From contig SPDA01000007.1 in the NCBI GenBank assembly GCA_004525155.1, positions 1-16,105 on the forward strand: 16,105 nucleotides of DNA, read 5' to 3'. Positions 6,839 to 14,440 of this stretch are shown here, one piece after another (positions within the stretch are counted from its first letter, which is position 1; every line of letters begins with the position of its first letter). Source of the stretch: Spirochaetales bacterium. GTDB taxonomy: Bacteria; Spirochaetota; Spirochaetia; SPDA01. A program made the position numbers and the translations under genes. The notes beneath the pieces are model-generated. The model was not told where the DNA came from, did no database searches, and worked only from the letters and a program-made list of their open reading frames with translations.

Positions 6839-7894
6839 ATGCACCGCGTTACAGCCATTTTTTTGGGGATTATTACGGTAATTGGACTCGGAGTCATTCT
6901 TAAGCTGGGCCAGGCTGTGTTCCTCCCTCTGCTGGTCGCATTTCTGTTATCCTTTATTTTCAACCCCGTAATCCAGCTCTTCACACGGATAAAAATACCC
7001 CGGATAATCTCTATAATTTTAGTGATTCTCATGTTTTTCGGCCTCTTTTTTCTTATCGGGCTTTTCCTGTTCAACAGCGCCCAATCCTTCGTGGATGAAT
7101 ATCCGAAATACCTGAACATTTTGAGGGATATAATAAGCGATTTCACCAACCGGTATCTTGCGCAGTACAATCTGGGGGACAATCCCCTGGAAGGTATCAA
7201 CTGGAGCGGGGCCCTCAAAAGCGTGGTGCTTACCGGGTCCAGCGCTTTCTTAGGTTTTGTCGGTATTTTCTTTATCATCATCCTTATCCTTGTTTTCCTT
7301 TTTCTCGAAACCCCGGTATTTTCCAAAAAGCTGAGCAGGGCTTTCCCTGCCCATATAAGCAAGCGAATCCGCATCATGCTGGAGCATATAACCAGGCAGA
7401 TAAGCAGGTACCTGGGCACCAAATTTTTAATAAGTTTTTTAACCGGCGGGTTTACCTGGCTCTCGCTGACCATTATCGGGGTGGATTTTCCTGTTATGTG
7501 GGGAGCCCTGGCATTTTTTCTCAATTTTATCCCTAATCTTGGCTCCATCACGGTAGTGGTGGTGGTGGTGGTTCAGGCGGCAGTTCAGTTTTACCCCGCA
7601 CTGGGCCGGACCATTGCCACCGCAGCCAGTATGCTTACCATACAGCTGGTACTCGGGAGTCTCCTGGACCCGAAACTGCAGGGGGAGCGGCTGAACTTAA
7701 GCCCCGTAGTCATTCTCATATCCCTGTTTTTCTGGGGCTGGCTCTGGGGAATTGCCGGAGCCATAGTTTCGGTGCCCATCGCGGCACTGATTAAAATAAT
7801 CTGTGAGAATATTCCGTATCTCAAACCTGTCAGTGTAATTATGGGAGCGGGCGTGAGAAAAAGGCGGAAAAGATTATTGAATCCTGGAAAATGA
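6839..7894 (+). CDS. AI-2E family transporter (PerM/YdiK-type permease), copy 2
   Basis: A 351-residue paralogue of the preceding gene, colinear over its whole length. It shares blocks such as LGIIT at the start, SKRIRIMLEHITRQISRYL, WGALAFFLNFIPN, SPVVILISLFFWGWLWG and ISVPIA/VSVPIA near the end. The predicted topology is about eight membrane helices with a central soluble loop. The ATG has a CAGGAG ribosome site. It begins 29 bases after copy 1, and the next gene begins 13 bases after it, so the three probably form an operon. A run of GTG codons at 7555-7569 gives a string of valines within a helix. The copies have clearly diverged (perhaps half of residues identical by eye), yet a 23-base stretch at 7388-7410 is identical to 6270-6292. 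They may form a hetero-oligomer or have different substrates; neither can be decided here. Confidence 0.9.
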   Translation: MHRVTAIFLGIITVIGLGVILKLGQAVFLPLLVAFLLSFIFNPVIQLFTRIKIPRIISIILVILMFFGLFFLIGLFLFNSAQSFVDEYPKYLNILRDIISDFTNRYLAQYNLGDNPLEGINWSGALKSVVLTGSSAFLGFVGIFFIIILILVFLFLETPVFSKKLSRAFPAHISKRIRIMLEHITRQISRYLGTKFLISFLTGGFTWLSLTIIGVDFPVMWGALAFFLNFIPNLGSITVVVVVVVQAAVQFYPALGRTIATAASMLTIQLVLGSLLDPKLQGERLNLSPVVILISLFFWGWLWGIAGAIVSVPIAALIKIICENIPYLKPVSVIMGAGVRKRRKRLLNPGK

Positions 7895-7907
7895 AGCGGG
7901 GAGCAGG

Positions 7908-8489
7908 TTGCCGGTGCAGTTTACTATAGAAGAAAACCAGTTTTACATTGAAGATTACTACAAGCCGGAGGTTCTCGCCCCGGGCATCACGGAAGGGATA
8001 AAGCGTCTTAAGCATTCGCATGCTCTCATCGTGAAAGAATACCAGCAGGCCATGCAGAACGACGGACAGCTCATCGGATTGGAACGCATAAAAATCACCG
8101 AGCACATCGAAGAGGCGGTGGAAAGCAATATTCTGTTCATCCTTACCCTTCTGTCCCTTTTCAGGCAGGATGAAGCGGAGCAGCTCAAAGTTATCGATAT
8201 GTCCGGAGAATTATCCGGCACTGACCTGAAGCTGACGGTTATGGAACGCAGATACAGCCTGCGGGGAAGGTTTCTGAATTCCGACGTGGGAAAGGGCTCG
8301 GACTTCGTAAAATCCCTGGGTCTTGCTGTGCAGGTTTTAGGCCGTACGGTGGAAGCCACTGCCCAGGTTACAGCTGACAATCAGCTTACCGACGAGAGTT
8401 TCGCTGCGCTTAACCGGGAAATATTTACGGGCATTTACAGACTGCTGGTACTGAAGCAGAATATCGAGACCCTGCAGATAAACAGATAA
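7908..8489 (+). CDS. Uncharacterised 193-residue soluble protein
   Basis: I do not recognise a family. The protein has no signal peptide and no membrane segment. It is mostly predicted helix, with acidic and basic residues interleaved (for example GLERIKITEHIEEAVESN). A short beta-prone stretch near 115-125 (LKLTVMERRYSLRGRF) is followed by a C-terminal helical region ending KQNIETLQINR. The start is TTG at 7908 with GGGGAG four bases upstream; GTG at 7914 is an equally reasonable start, two codons later, with CAGG as its ribosome site. It begins 13 bases after the second permease, so it is probably the last gene of that operon and may be linked to permease function. It ends 61 bases before the convergent GNAT-HDAC gene. 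Codon use looks like that of its neighbours, with no sign of recent transfer. Confidence 0.78.
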   Translation: MPVQFTIEENQFYIEDYYKPEVLAPGITEGIKRLKHSHALIVKEYQQAMQNDGQLIGLERIKITEHIEEAVESNILFILTLLSLFRQDEAEQLKVIDMSGELSGTDLKLTVMERRYSLRGRFLNSDVGKGSDFVKSLGLAVQVLGRTVEATAQVTADNQLTDESFAALNREIFTGIYRLLVLKQNIETLQINR

Positions 8490-8550
8490 TAACCGGCGGC
8501 ATGAAATTCCTCAGGGCTTGTCTTTGAGGATGATGTTGCCGACAGGCACC

Positions 8551-10329
8551 CTATTTCCTCAGCAGTTCCTTCGCTATGCCGCGGAAGAACGCGTGGCTTC
8601 CCGTGCGCAGGTTCCTGAGGCTGTATCCTCCCTCCTGCACGATGAGGAGGGGCAGCGCCGCCCTCGTGAGCAGTGCCCCTGCCTCCTGCATGGCCTCCAC
8701 CCCCAGACCGAAAGATCCGGTAGGGTCGCCCCGCATGGTATCGAAACCGAGAGACACGACCAGATAGAGAGGCTTGAAACGCGCAATCCTGCCGAGGGCG
8801 GTTTTAATCGTATTGAGCCATACCTCGGCCCCCGCCTCTTCCTTCAGGGGGTAGTTGATGTTAAAACCGGCACCCTCTCCTTCGCCTTTTTCATCGGCGT
8901 ATCCCGAGAAATACGGGTATGCGGTTTCCGGCTTGCCGTGTATGGACAGGGTTAGCACATCTCTCCGCCTGTAAAATATGTCCTGGGTACCGTTGCCGTG
9001 GTGGAAATCGATATCCAGTACCGCCACGGGTCCGTCCTTGGATAGGTAATTGGCGGCTATGGCGGCGTTGTTGAAGTAGCAGAAGCCGCCGAATACCTTG
9101 GTTTCCGCGTGGTGTCCCGGCGGACGGAGGAGGGCGTATGCGGCCCGGCGGCCTCCGCGCAGTTCTTCCGCGCAGGTTAACGCCACATCCACCGCCGCCC
9201 TGGCAGCGCCGTAGGCATTCCGGTTAAGGGGGGTAAAGGTATCGATGCAGTAATAGCCGGCGCAGACGGAAAGGTCTTTCGGCGGTTTGTCCTGGTTCCT
9301 GATGGGAAAGACATAGGGATAAATCGAACGTTTCGGCTGCATATTCATGCAGACGGTACGAAGGTAGCGGATAAAGCCGGGGTTATGCACCGAGGCAAGC
9401 CACGATTCCGGGAAGTGCCTGGCCCCGGTTTCGGCGAACCAGTTTTCCTTTAAAAGAGTTTCCCGGATGGCATCCACCCGTGCCGGCCTTTCCACATAAC
9501 CCCTTTCCTTGACATGGTGAATCCCGTGATGGTTCGAGCATATCAGAAGAATCGGTTTCTCCAGCTTCCCCGTAAAGGACAACTTTAATTGGGAGTCGGT
9601 CTTCATATACCGCGCCGGCCTGAGCTGTACCGGATCCTGCTTTACGGATTTTACCACCATCTCGATATATTCTTCCGATACCAGGTTTCCGTATTTTTTG
9701 GTAAGTATTGTCCGCACGACTTTCCGAAGCTCCGCAGCAGACAGCGGTTTTCCAGCTCCTTTCGCCGGTGAGGGGAGGGGATCGTAAAGCAGGTACGGAA
9801 CGGGATGCTCGTCGATGGGCGTTTCATAAGCTGTTCCGGTAATCGGGAAAACACCGTAGTGTTCATAGAATTTGAGACGCTTCTGGTTTTCCTTAAGCAG
9901 CCTTGGATCCTTTACCAGGCGGGAATCGTCGGGCAGGGATTCAAGGAAAAGACCCTTCGAACCTGATGCCGCTGTGTATTCACGCACCGCCTCGTACAAG
10001 GCGCTTCCGATACCCCTTGCCTTGATCTCCGGATCCACAACTATAAAGTCAAGGAGTGAATAGTTGACAAGAGGAAAATGAATGATGAGGGCGAAACCGG
10101 AAACCGTGTTTTTCGGGCCGAGGGCGGCCAGGAGCACCGTTTTATACTGGTACCGTACGGGATTATCCAGGTGTTTCGGTATCGATTCCGCATAGTCACG
10201 GACATCGGGAAAGGTTACCCGGAATAATTCCATAACCTGTGCAACTATGTCCCTGTCCCGCAGAAATGTTGTATTATAGACCCTTCGTATTCGAATCATA
10301 AGGGTGATTCTATAACTTTTTGCTATCAT
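8551..10329 (-). CDS. GNAT acetyltransferase-histone deacetylase (acetylpolyamine amidohydrolase-like) fusion
   Basis: A 592-residue fusion. Residues about 11-180 are a GNAT acetyltransferase with the acetyl-CoA loop DPEIKARGIGSAL (99-111). Residues 185-255 are a linker. Residues about 258-590 are a class II-type histone deacetylase domain. Its catalytic His pair is in RPPGHHAE (H406/H407). The zinc ligands are D441 and H443 (LDIDFHHGNGTQ) and D530 (LGFDTMRGDP). The transition-state Tyr is Y569 (QEGGYSL). The GYADEKGEGEGAGFNINYPL segment resembles acetylpolyamine amidohydrolases. All catalytic residues are present, so both transfer and removal of acetyl groups are plausible. Substrates could be polyamines, small amines or protein lysines. 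The ATG at 10329 lacks a good ribosome site; the ATG at 10299 (MIRIRRVYN) starts closer to the GNAT fold and may be the true start. It diverges from the CrtI-like gene across 40 bases. Confidence 0.92.
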   Translation of the reverse strand: MIAKSYRITLMIRIRRVYNTTFLRDRDIVAQVMELFRVTFPDVRDYAESIPKHLDNPVRYQYKTVLLAALGPKNTVSGFALIIHFPLVNYSLLDFIVVDPEIKARGIGSALYEAVREYTAASGSKGLFLESLPDDSRLVKDPRLLKENQKRLKFYEHYGVFPITGTAYETPIDEHPVPYLLYDPLPSPAKGAGKPLSAAELRKVVRTILTKKYGNLVSEEYIEMVVKSVKQDPVQLRPARYMKTDSQLKLSFTGKLEKPILLICSNHHGIHHVKERGYVERPARVDAIRETLLKENWFAETGARHFPESWLASVHNPGFIRYLRTVCMNMQPKRSIYPYVFPIRNQDKPPKDLSVCAGYYCIDTFTPLNRNAYGAARAAVDVALTCAEELRGGRRAAYALLRPPGHHAETKVFGGFCYFNNAAIAANYLSKDGPVAVLDIDFHHGNGTQDIFYRRRDVLTLSIHGKPETAYPYFSGYADEKGEGEGAGFNINYPLKEEAGAEVWLNTIKTALGRIARFKPLYLVVSLGFDTMRGDPTGSFGLGVEAMQEAGALLTRAALPLLIVQEGGYSLRNLRTGSHAFFRGIAKELLRK

Positions 10330-10369
10330 TATCCAGAATTATGGTGTATTATGAGGCGAACAAACAAAA
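10330..10369. promoter_or_regulatory. 40-base divergent intergenic region with a 10-base-period direct repeat
   Basis: This AT-rich gap separates the starts of the GNAT-HDAC and CrtI-like genes. ATTATG occurs at 10338-10343 and again at 10348-10353 with GTGT between, a period of one helical turn. TATTAT at 10347-10352 could be a -10 for the CrtI-like gene, and the complement CATAAT (10353-10348) a -10 for the GNAT-HDAC gene, but neither has a convincing -35. Both promoters must be packed into or around this region. Confidence 0.35.
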
Positions 10370-11890
10370 ATGGAAGAAAAAATTCTCATTATCGGTGCAA
10401 ATATCCCCGGGCTTTCAGCCGGCTGTTACGGTCAAATGAACGGATTTGATACGGAGATCTTCGAAACTTCCTATTCCCCGGGCGGCGACTGTACGGGCCT
10501 GTTCAAGAAGGATTACTATTTCGATACCTGCATGCACTGGGTTTCCGGCACCAGGCACGGCAACGGTTATTTTAACAGTATGTGGCGCGAATTGGGCGCC
10601 CTCGACCGGGTACCCGTGCTGACCCAGGACCTGTTTATGGATGTGAGGACCCCTGCCTATCCCCATTTTCTCGTTTACACGGACGCGGACAAATGGGGGG
10701 ACTATCTTCTGTCCCTTGCCCCGGAAGACGCGGAGAAAATACGGGAACTGGTGGAAGACATAAAGAGTCTTTCCGCCATGCAGGTGCCGGACAAGGCGGT
10801 TGAGCTCATGGGAATTCGTGACCGGTCAGCGCTGAGCAGAGAGTTTGAATCCTATAAAATAATATTTTTGAAATACGTGCGTAAGACAGTTCAGGATGTG
10901 GCGTCCGGGTTCAGAAATGCCCAGATAAGGGAAGGCCTTGTACACGGCTTTTCCGGGGAGGACCTTCCAGCCCTGTCCATGGTTCTTCTCCTCGGCCAGT
11001 TTCACGGAAAAAACGCCGGCTGGATGAAAGGCGGCTCCCTTCTGTTTGCGAAACGGATCGCGGACAGATACACAGGCCTGGGGGGCAACCTTCGGTACGG
11101 GAAGCGTGTCAAGGAAATCGTGGTTGAAAAAAACACTGCCGTCGGTGTAAAGCTTGACAACGAAAACTATTATCCCGCGGATATCATAATAAGCGCCATT
11201 GACGGCAAGCACACGATCCAGGACCTCATTCACGGAAAGTATGCGGCCCGGGAACTCAAGATGATTAATAATCTGAATGCATCGAAGCTCTACACTCCTG
11301 CCATTCAGGTTTCCTTCGGCGTCAACAAGAATTTTTCCCAGGAACCCCATTTTACACGATTTACACTGGCCAGCGCAGTCACTTTCGGCGATGTGGAAGT
11401 GAAAAACCTGGCCGTAAAGCATTTCTGTTTCGATGATTCGACTGCCCCGGCGGGAAAATCCTCGGTATCCGTGCTGTTCGATATCACTCCCGAGTATTTC
11501 ACCAGTCTTTACCGGAACAGGGACCAATACAACCGTGAAAAAGAGCGCATAACCGGGGACGTGCTCGCCTACATGAATTTCTTCAAGCCGGGATTTTCAC
11601 GCGCTGTTGAAGCGACGGACTTTTCGACGGTCTGGAACGTGCTGCACCATACGGGTAACTGGCGGGCTGGTTATGAAGGGCTCTTCCCCCTTACCAGAAA
11701 CAGCAGGTTCATGTCCCTGAGCAAGACCGTGCCGGGGTTAAAGAATTTTTTCATGATAGGGCAGTGGCTGTCTCCGGGAGCCGGTCTGCCGGCCCTGGCC
11801 AGGCACGGCAGGGATGTTATGCAGATGATATGCGCCGCGGAAAAAAAGGTGTTCACAGCCCGGATTCCCGAAGAAAGTCCGGAAAACTGA
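10370..11890 (+). CDS. Phytoene desaturase (CrtI)-like FAD-dependent oxidoreductase
   Basis: A 506-residue flavoprotein of the CrtI/carotenoid desaturase-isomerase (COG1233) type. The N-terminal Rossmann motif is IIGANIPGLSAG (7-18), with acidic E32 closing the second strand, followed by SPGGDCTG (36-43). The C-terminal FAD motif is MIGQWLSPGAGLPALARHG (about 463-481). The length matches CrtI and RetSat-like enzymes. The P-loop reads GANIPG, whereas most relatives have GAGIxG, so the second glycine is replaced by Asn. These enzymes desaturate or saturate polyenes, but many bacterial members are lone genes without known substrates. No phytoene synthase or prenyltransferase is nearby, so a carotenoid role is not supported by context. 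A GAGG ribosome site lies about 13 bases before the ATG. The gene is divergent from GNAT-HDAC and convergent with the photolyase, ending 16 bases from it. Confidence 0.87.
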   Translation: MEEKILIIGANIPGLSAGCYGQMNGFDTEIFETSYSPGGDCTGLFKKDYYFDTCMHWVSGTRHGNGYFNSMWRELGALDRVPVLTQDLFMDVRTPAYPHFLVYTDADKWGDYLLSLAPEDAEKIRELVEDIKSLSAMQVPDKAVELMGIRDRSALSREFESYKIIFLKYVRKTVQDVASGFRNAQIREGLVHGFSGEDLPALSMVLLLGQFHGKNAGWMKGGSLLFAKRIADRYTGLGGNLRYGKRVKEIVVEKNTAVGVKLDNENYYPADIIISAIDGKHTIQDLIHGKYAARELKMINNLNASKLYTPAIQVSFGVNKNFSQEPHFTRFTLASAVTFGDVEVKNLAVKHFCFDDSTAPAGKSSVSVLFDITPEYFTSLYRNRDQYNREKERITGDVLAYMNFFKPGFSRAVEATDFSTVWNVLHHTGNWRAGYEGLFPLTRNSRFMSLSKTVPGLKNFFMIGQWLSPGAGLPALARHGRDVMQMICAAEKKVFTARIPEESPEN

Positions 11891-11906
11891 GACGGCCAGG
11901 AGCCCG

Positions 11907-13391
11907 TTAGTGCCCGGAGGTTCTGAAAGTCCCGATTTTTCGTATATAGCCGTCCATGTCGAATTTCCGCCTCAATCCTGCCTGGTTCATATACCGCACG
12001 CTACCGAAAACGGGACGCTCGATCCAGGGTCTGTCGTGCTTGCCGAAACACCAGGCCACGCCGGCGTATGAATTCGGATCTCTGCCGTCCAGGAAATATT
12101 TATTGTTGAGCCGGATCATCACGGACCAGGCTTCTTCAGGCCGGGCAGTCCACTCGATTATTTTTTTGCCCCAGTACATGCGCATGTAGTTGTGCATCTT
12201 CCCTGTAAGCTTCATCTCTTCCATGGCCGCGTTCCAGCAGGGATCCACGGTTTCCGCATTTTCAAGTTCGATTGCCGTGTAAAGAGGACTGCGCCTGTCT
12301 TCCGCATGGAGAGCGAGGGTTTTTTTTGCCCAGTCCGGCAGACACGGGTATTCGTCGTAAAACGGATTATATAAAACAAAGTTGACCGATAATTCCCGCC
12401 GTACTATGAGCTCTTCCAGAAAGGATTCTTTTGATAATGCGGCTGTATCACCGGGAGTCCCGCCGGCGCCCTCTGCGGCCTTCACTGCCCCGGCTGCCGC
12501 CAGGGCGGGGGAAATCTGGCCGAAGTGAAGATAGGGACTCAGGTCCGACTGGATGGAGAGCTCCGGGTGATTCCGTTTATCCGCGTAGAGGCCCAGTTTT
12601 TCACGCACAAAATTCTCAAGCAGGGTAAGGGCGGAGGAGGTGCCGCCGGTAAAAAAGGGAGTTCCTGTAACCCCCATGAAACCCGCGGAAAGCTTTGCCT
12701 TTTTGCCTCCGGTAATATCTCGCACCGTGTGTTCCGGGTCCTGGTCCGGATCGAAAAGGTCCATGGCGGAGATTTTCCCTGCTTTTTTAAGAAAACGGCT
12801 TACATCCCCTGGAGTACAGGGACGGGCAGGCCTGGGAATGAAGGAGCACCAGGTTTCCGACTGGCCGAGCCTATCATCCCGTAAGGGCAGCATCTTCCGC
12901 CGCAAGGTTGCCGCCGACCATTCCTCCTTGTGGGAAATGTCCCAGGCGGAGAAGATGACATCCGATTCAACCATCACGGTCTTTTTTCCGGACTTCACGG
13001 CCACGGTCTTCCTCCAGGCCTGCTGATGCTTGAGGTATCCGCAGTCGCAGACGATGACGGCGGCCTGTCCGGCAAAGGCAAGGGCAGCCGCCGGCGGTTC
13101 CATTCCCGCCATGAGAAACCCAATCCCGTTTTCCCGCAAACTCCGGGCAGTTTCCTTGAGGCCCTGGAGCATGAACACATAGTGCCGGAGGTTCGCTTCC
13201 GGATAATCCGCGGTGAGTCCGAATACCGTAAGCAGGGGGAGGTTTAAGTCATCCGCCTGTTCCGCCGCATAGATGAGCGCGGGATTGCCCAGGGCACGCT
13301 GGGATGCCTGCATCCAGTAAAGCACGTAGGAGCCGTCACCGGAAGGGACGCTGTTGATCGGACGGATATACCTGGCCGGAACGAGGGACAT
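11907..13391 (-). CDS. phr: Class II CPD deoxyribodipyrimidine photolyase
   Basis: A 494-residue FAD-dependent enzyme that uses blue or near-UV light to split cyclobutane pyrimidine dimers in DNA. The N-terminal antenna-type domain begins YVLYWMQASQRALGNPAL (22-39), a class II hallmark. The helical FAD domain carries KMHNYMRMYWGKKIIEW and the signature DPNSYAGVAWCFGKHDRPW (438-456), continuing to VRYMN at about 468-472. The length is typical of class II enzymes and no key segment is missing. The ATG lies one base after the stop of the DUF523-DUF1722 gene (TGA-T-ATG), with AGGGA eight bases upstream, so it is the last gene of a tightly coupled operon. It is convergent with the CrtI-like gene, and no clear terminator is seen in the 16-base gap. 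Confidence 0.95.
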   Translation of the reverse strand: MSLVPARYIRPINSVPSGDGSYVLYWMQASQRALGNPALIYAAEQADDLNLPLLTVFGLTADYPEANLRHYVFMLQGLKETARSLRENGIGFLMAGMEPPAAALAFAGQAAVIVCDCGYLKHQQAWRKTVAVKSGKKTVMVESDVIFSAWDISHKEEWSAATLRRKMLPLRDDRLGQSETWCSFIPRPARPCTPGDVSRFLKKAGKISAMDLFDPDQDPEHTVRDITGGKKAKLSAGFMGVTGTPFFTGGTSSALTLLENFVREKLGLYADKRNHPELSIQSDLSPYLHFGQISPALAAAGAVKAAEGAGGTPGDTAALSKESFLEELIVRRELSVNFVLYNPFYDEYPCLPDWAKKTLALHAEDRRSPLYTAIELENAETVDPCWNAAMEEMKLTGKMHNYMRMYWGKKIIEWTARPEEAWSVMIRLNNKYFLDGRDPNSYAGVAWCFGKHDRPWIERPVFGSVRYMNQAGLRRKFDMDGYIRKIGTFRTSGH

Positions 13392-13392
13392 A

Positions 13393-14439
13393 TCAATAAT
13401 CCCTGCCTTTACCGGAATCGGTTATATCCGTGATGCCGGGCGGATAGGGAGAAAGGAGGTTCTGGCGGAGAAGGTAGCCGTTATCGAAACGCACGGCATA
13501 GGAGGCTATCAGTTTAACCGGTACACTCAAGGGTATCCGCTCGTCCCGGTATTCCTCAAGAAGGTTCAGGAAAAACCCGCGCTCCTTCGGCAGCAGGTCC
13601 CTGGAAACATGGCCGAAGGCATGCTGAAGACTGTTTATCATCGCTTTATATGAGGGAGGTTTTACGAGTGTCTTTTTCAATTCCTTCTCATAACTGTCAA
13701 GCGTATCCGCGAGGTTTTTTTTATTATATGCCGCCGTTATTCTTCCCAGCTCCCGCATGCCCCCTTCGTTCATGCCGAGAAAAAGCAGCTTATTATCCGT
13801 GTGGAAATCGATAAGGGCTTGTATGGTGTTTGATTCTTTTACCATCCGGAACCGGGCAAGGGTGAATATTCGAAGCAGAAAATGCTCCCTGATCGTAAAA
13901 TTGAGGAGCCTTCCCTCGTCTTCAACGGGCAGTCCGAATTTCTCCATGAAAGTTTCCGCTATAGCTCCGCCGAAAAAGCCCGTGCCCCTGCTTCCGGAAC
14001 CGGAAATGTTCCTGGGATCCTTCCCGTCGCTTTTATACACCTTTACATCCTTGAATCCGCAGGAAGGGGACCTGCTTTTTAAAATAAAACCGTCAAACTC
14101 ACCGGCTTGTGTTTCATTCCTGAATGCTTCGGTAACTGCGAGCATGTCCGGTGTTATATCTTTACCCGTGGCGGGCTGATACAGAATCGGCCGGTCTCCG
14201 TGCAGAACGATGCGGACAGGTGCGCGGGGTACGCCCAGGCCCGCTTCGACCTCCGGGCAGAGGGTCCCCGTTTCGACAAAGGGTTTCAATTTTTCCACGA
14301 AAGGGTCTCTGATTGTTTCCCCGTTGTATCTGCAGCTGTCGAACCCGAGACACCTGCTTATAAATAGCACCGGCCTGGGGAAGCCGCCGGCTGAAGCGGG
14401 CTTTTGATTCACACTCTCCGGACTCATGCCCTTAAGCAT
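13393..14439 (-). CDS. DUF523-DUF1722 fusion protein (TudS/YbgA-like)
   Basis: A 348-residue two-domain protein. Residues about 24-165 are DUF523, with conserved cysteines C30 and C36 (SRCLGFDSCRYNG), C61 (CPEVEAGLGVPR) and C127 (SRSPSCG). In the related thiouracil desulfurase TudS, equivalent cysteines hold a [4Fe-4S] cluster. Residues about 185-335 are DUF1722, the domain of E. coli YbgA, with ALIDFHTDNKLLFLGMN near 208-224. The protein is probably an iron-sulfur desulfurase-like enzyme acting on a thiolated base or similar compound; the substrate is unknown. The ATG at 14439 lies one base after the rmuC stop (TAG-T-ATG), with GGGGA just upstream; a second ATG at 14427 has its AAGGG too close. 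The photolyase follows one base after its own stop, which echoes the ybgA-phr adjacency in E. coli. Confidence 0.9.
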   Translation of the reverse strand: MLKGMSPESVNQKPASAGGFPRPVLFISRCLGFDSCRYNGETIRDPFVEKLKPFVETGTLCPEVEAGLGVPRAPVRIVLHGDRPILYQPATGKDITPDMLAVTEAFRNETQAGEFDGFILKSRSPSCGFKDVKVYKSDGKDPRNISGSGSRGTGFFGGAIAETFMEKFGLPVEDEGRLLNFTIREHFLLRIFTLARFRMVKESNTIQALIDFHTDNKLLFLGMNEGGMRELGRITAAYNKKNLADTLDSYEKELKKTLVKPPSYKAMINSLQHAFGHVSRDLLPKERGFFLNLLEEYRDERIPLSVPVKLIASYAVRFDNGYLLRQNLLSPYPPGITDITDSGKGRDY

Positions 14440-14440
14440 A

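Noticed and set aside
6820..7551. Long minus-strand open frame (243 codons) opposite permease copy 2
   Set aside because: It is fully antisense to a well-conserved membrane protein. Its Arg/Lys/Ile-rich composition is what the complement of hydrophobic codons gives, and it has no recognisable family.
7552..7572. GTG trinucleotide run in permease copy 2 as a phase-variation repeat
   Set aside because: It is only five to six units, in frame, coding valines in a membrane helix; triplet changes would not shift the frame, so it gives no on/off switch.
8508..8530. Possible terminator between the 193-residue protein and GNAT-HDAC
   Set aside because: TCCTCA/TGAGGA gives only a six-base stem with an 11-base loop and no T-run follows on either strand.
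10826..11527. Minus-strand open frame (233 codons) opposite the CrtI-like gene
   Set aside because: It lies entirely inside a clear FAD-oxidoreductase gene, shows no domain motifs, and is best explained as a GC-codon shadow.
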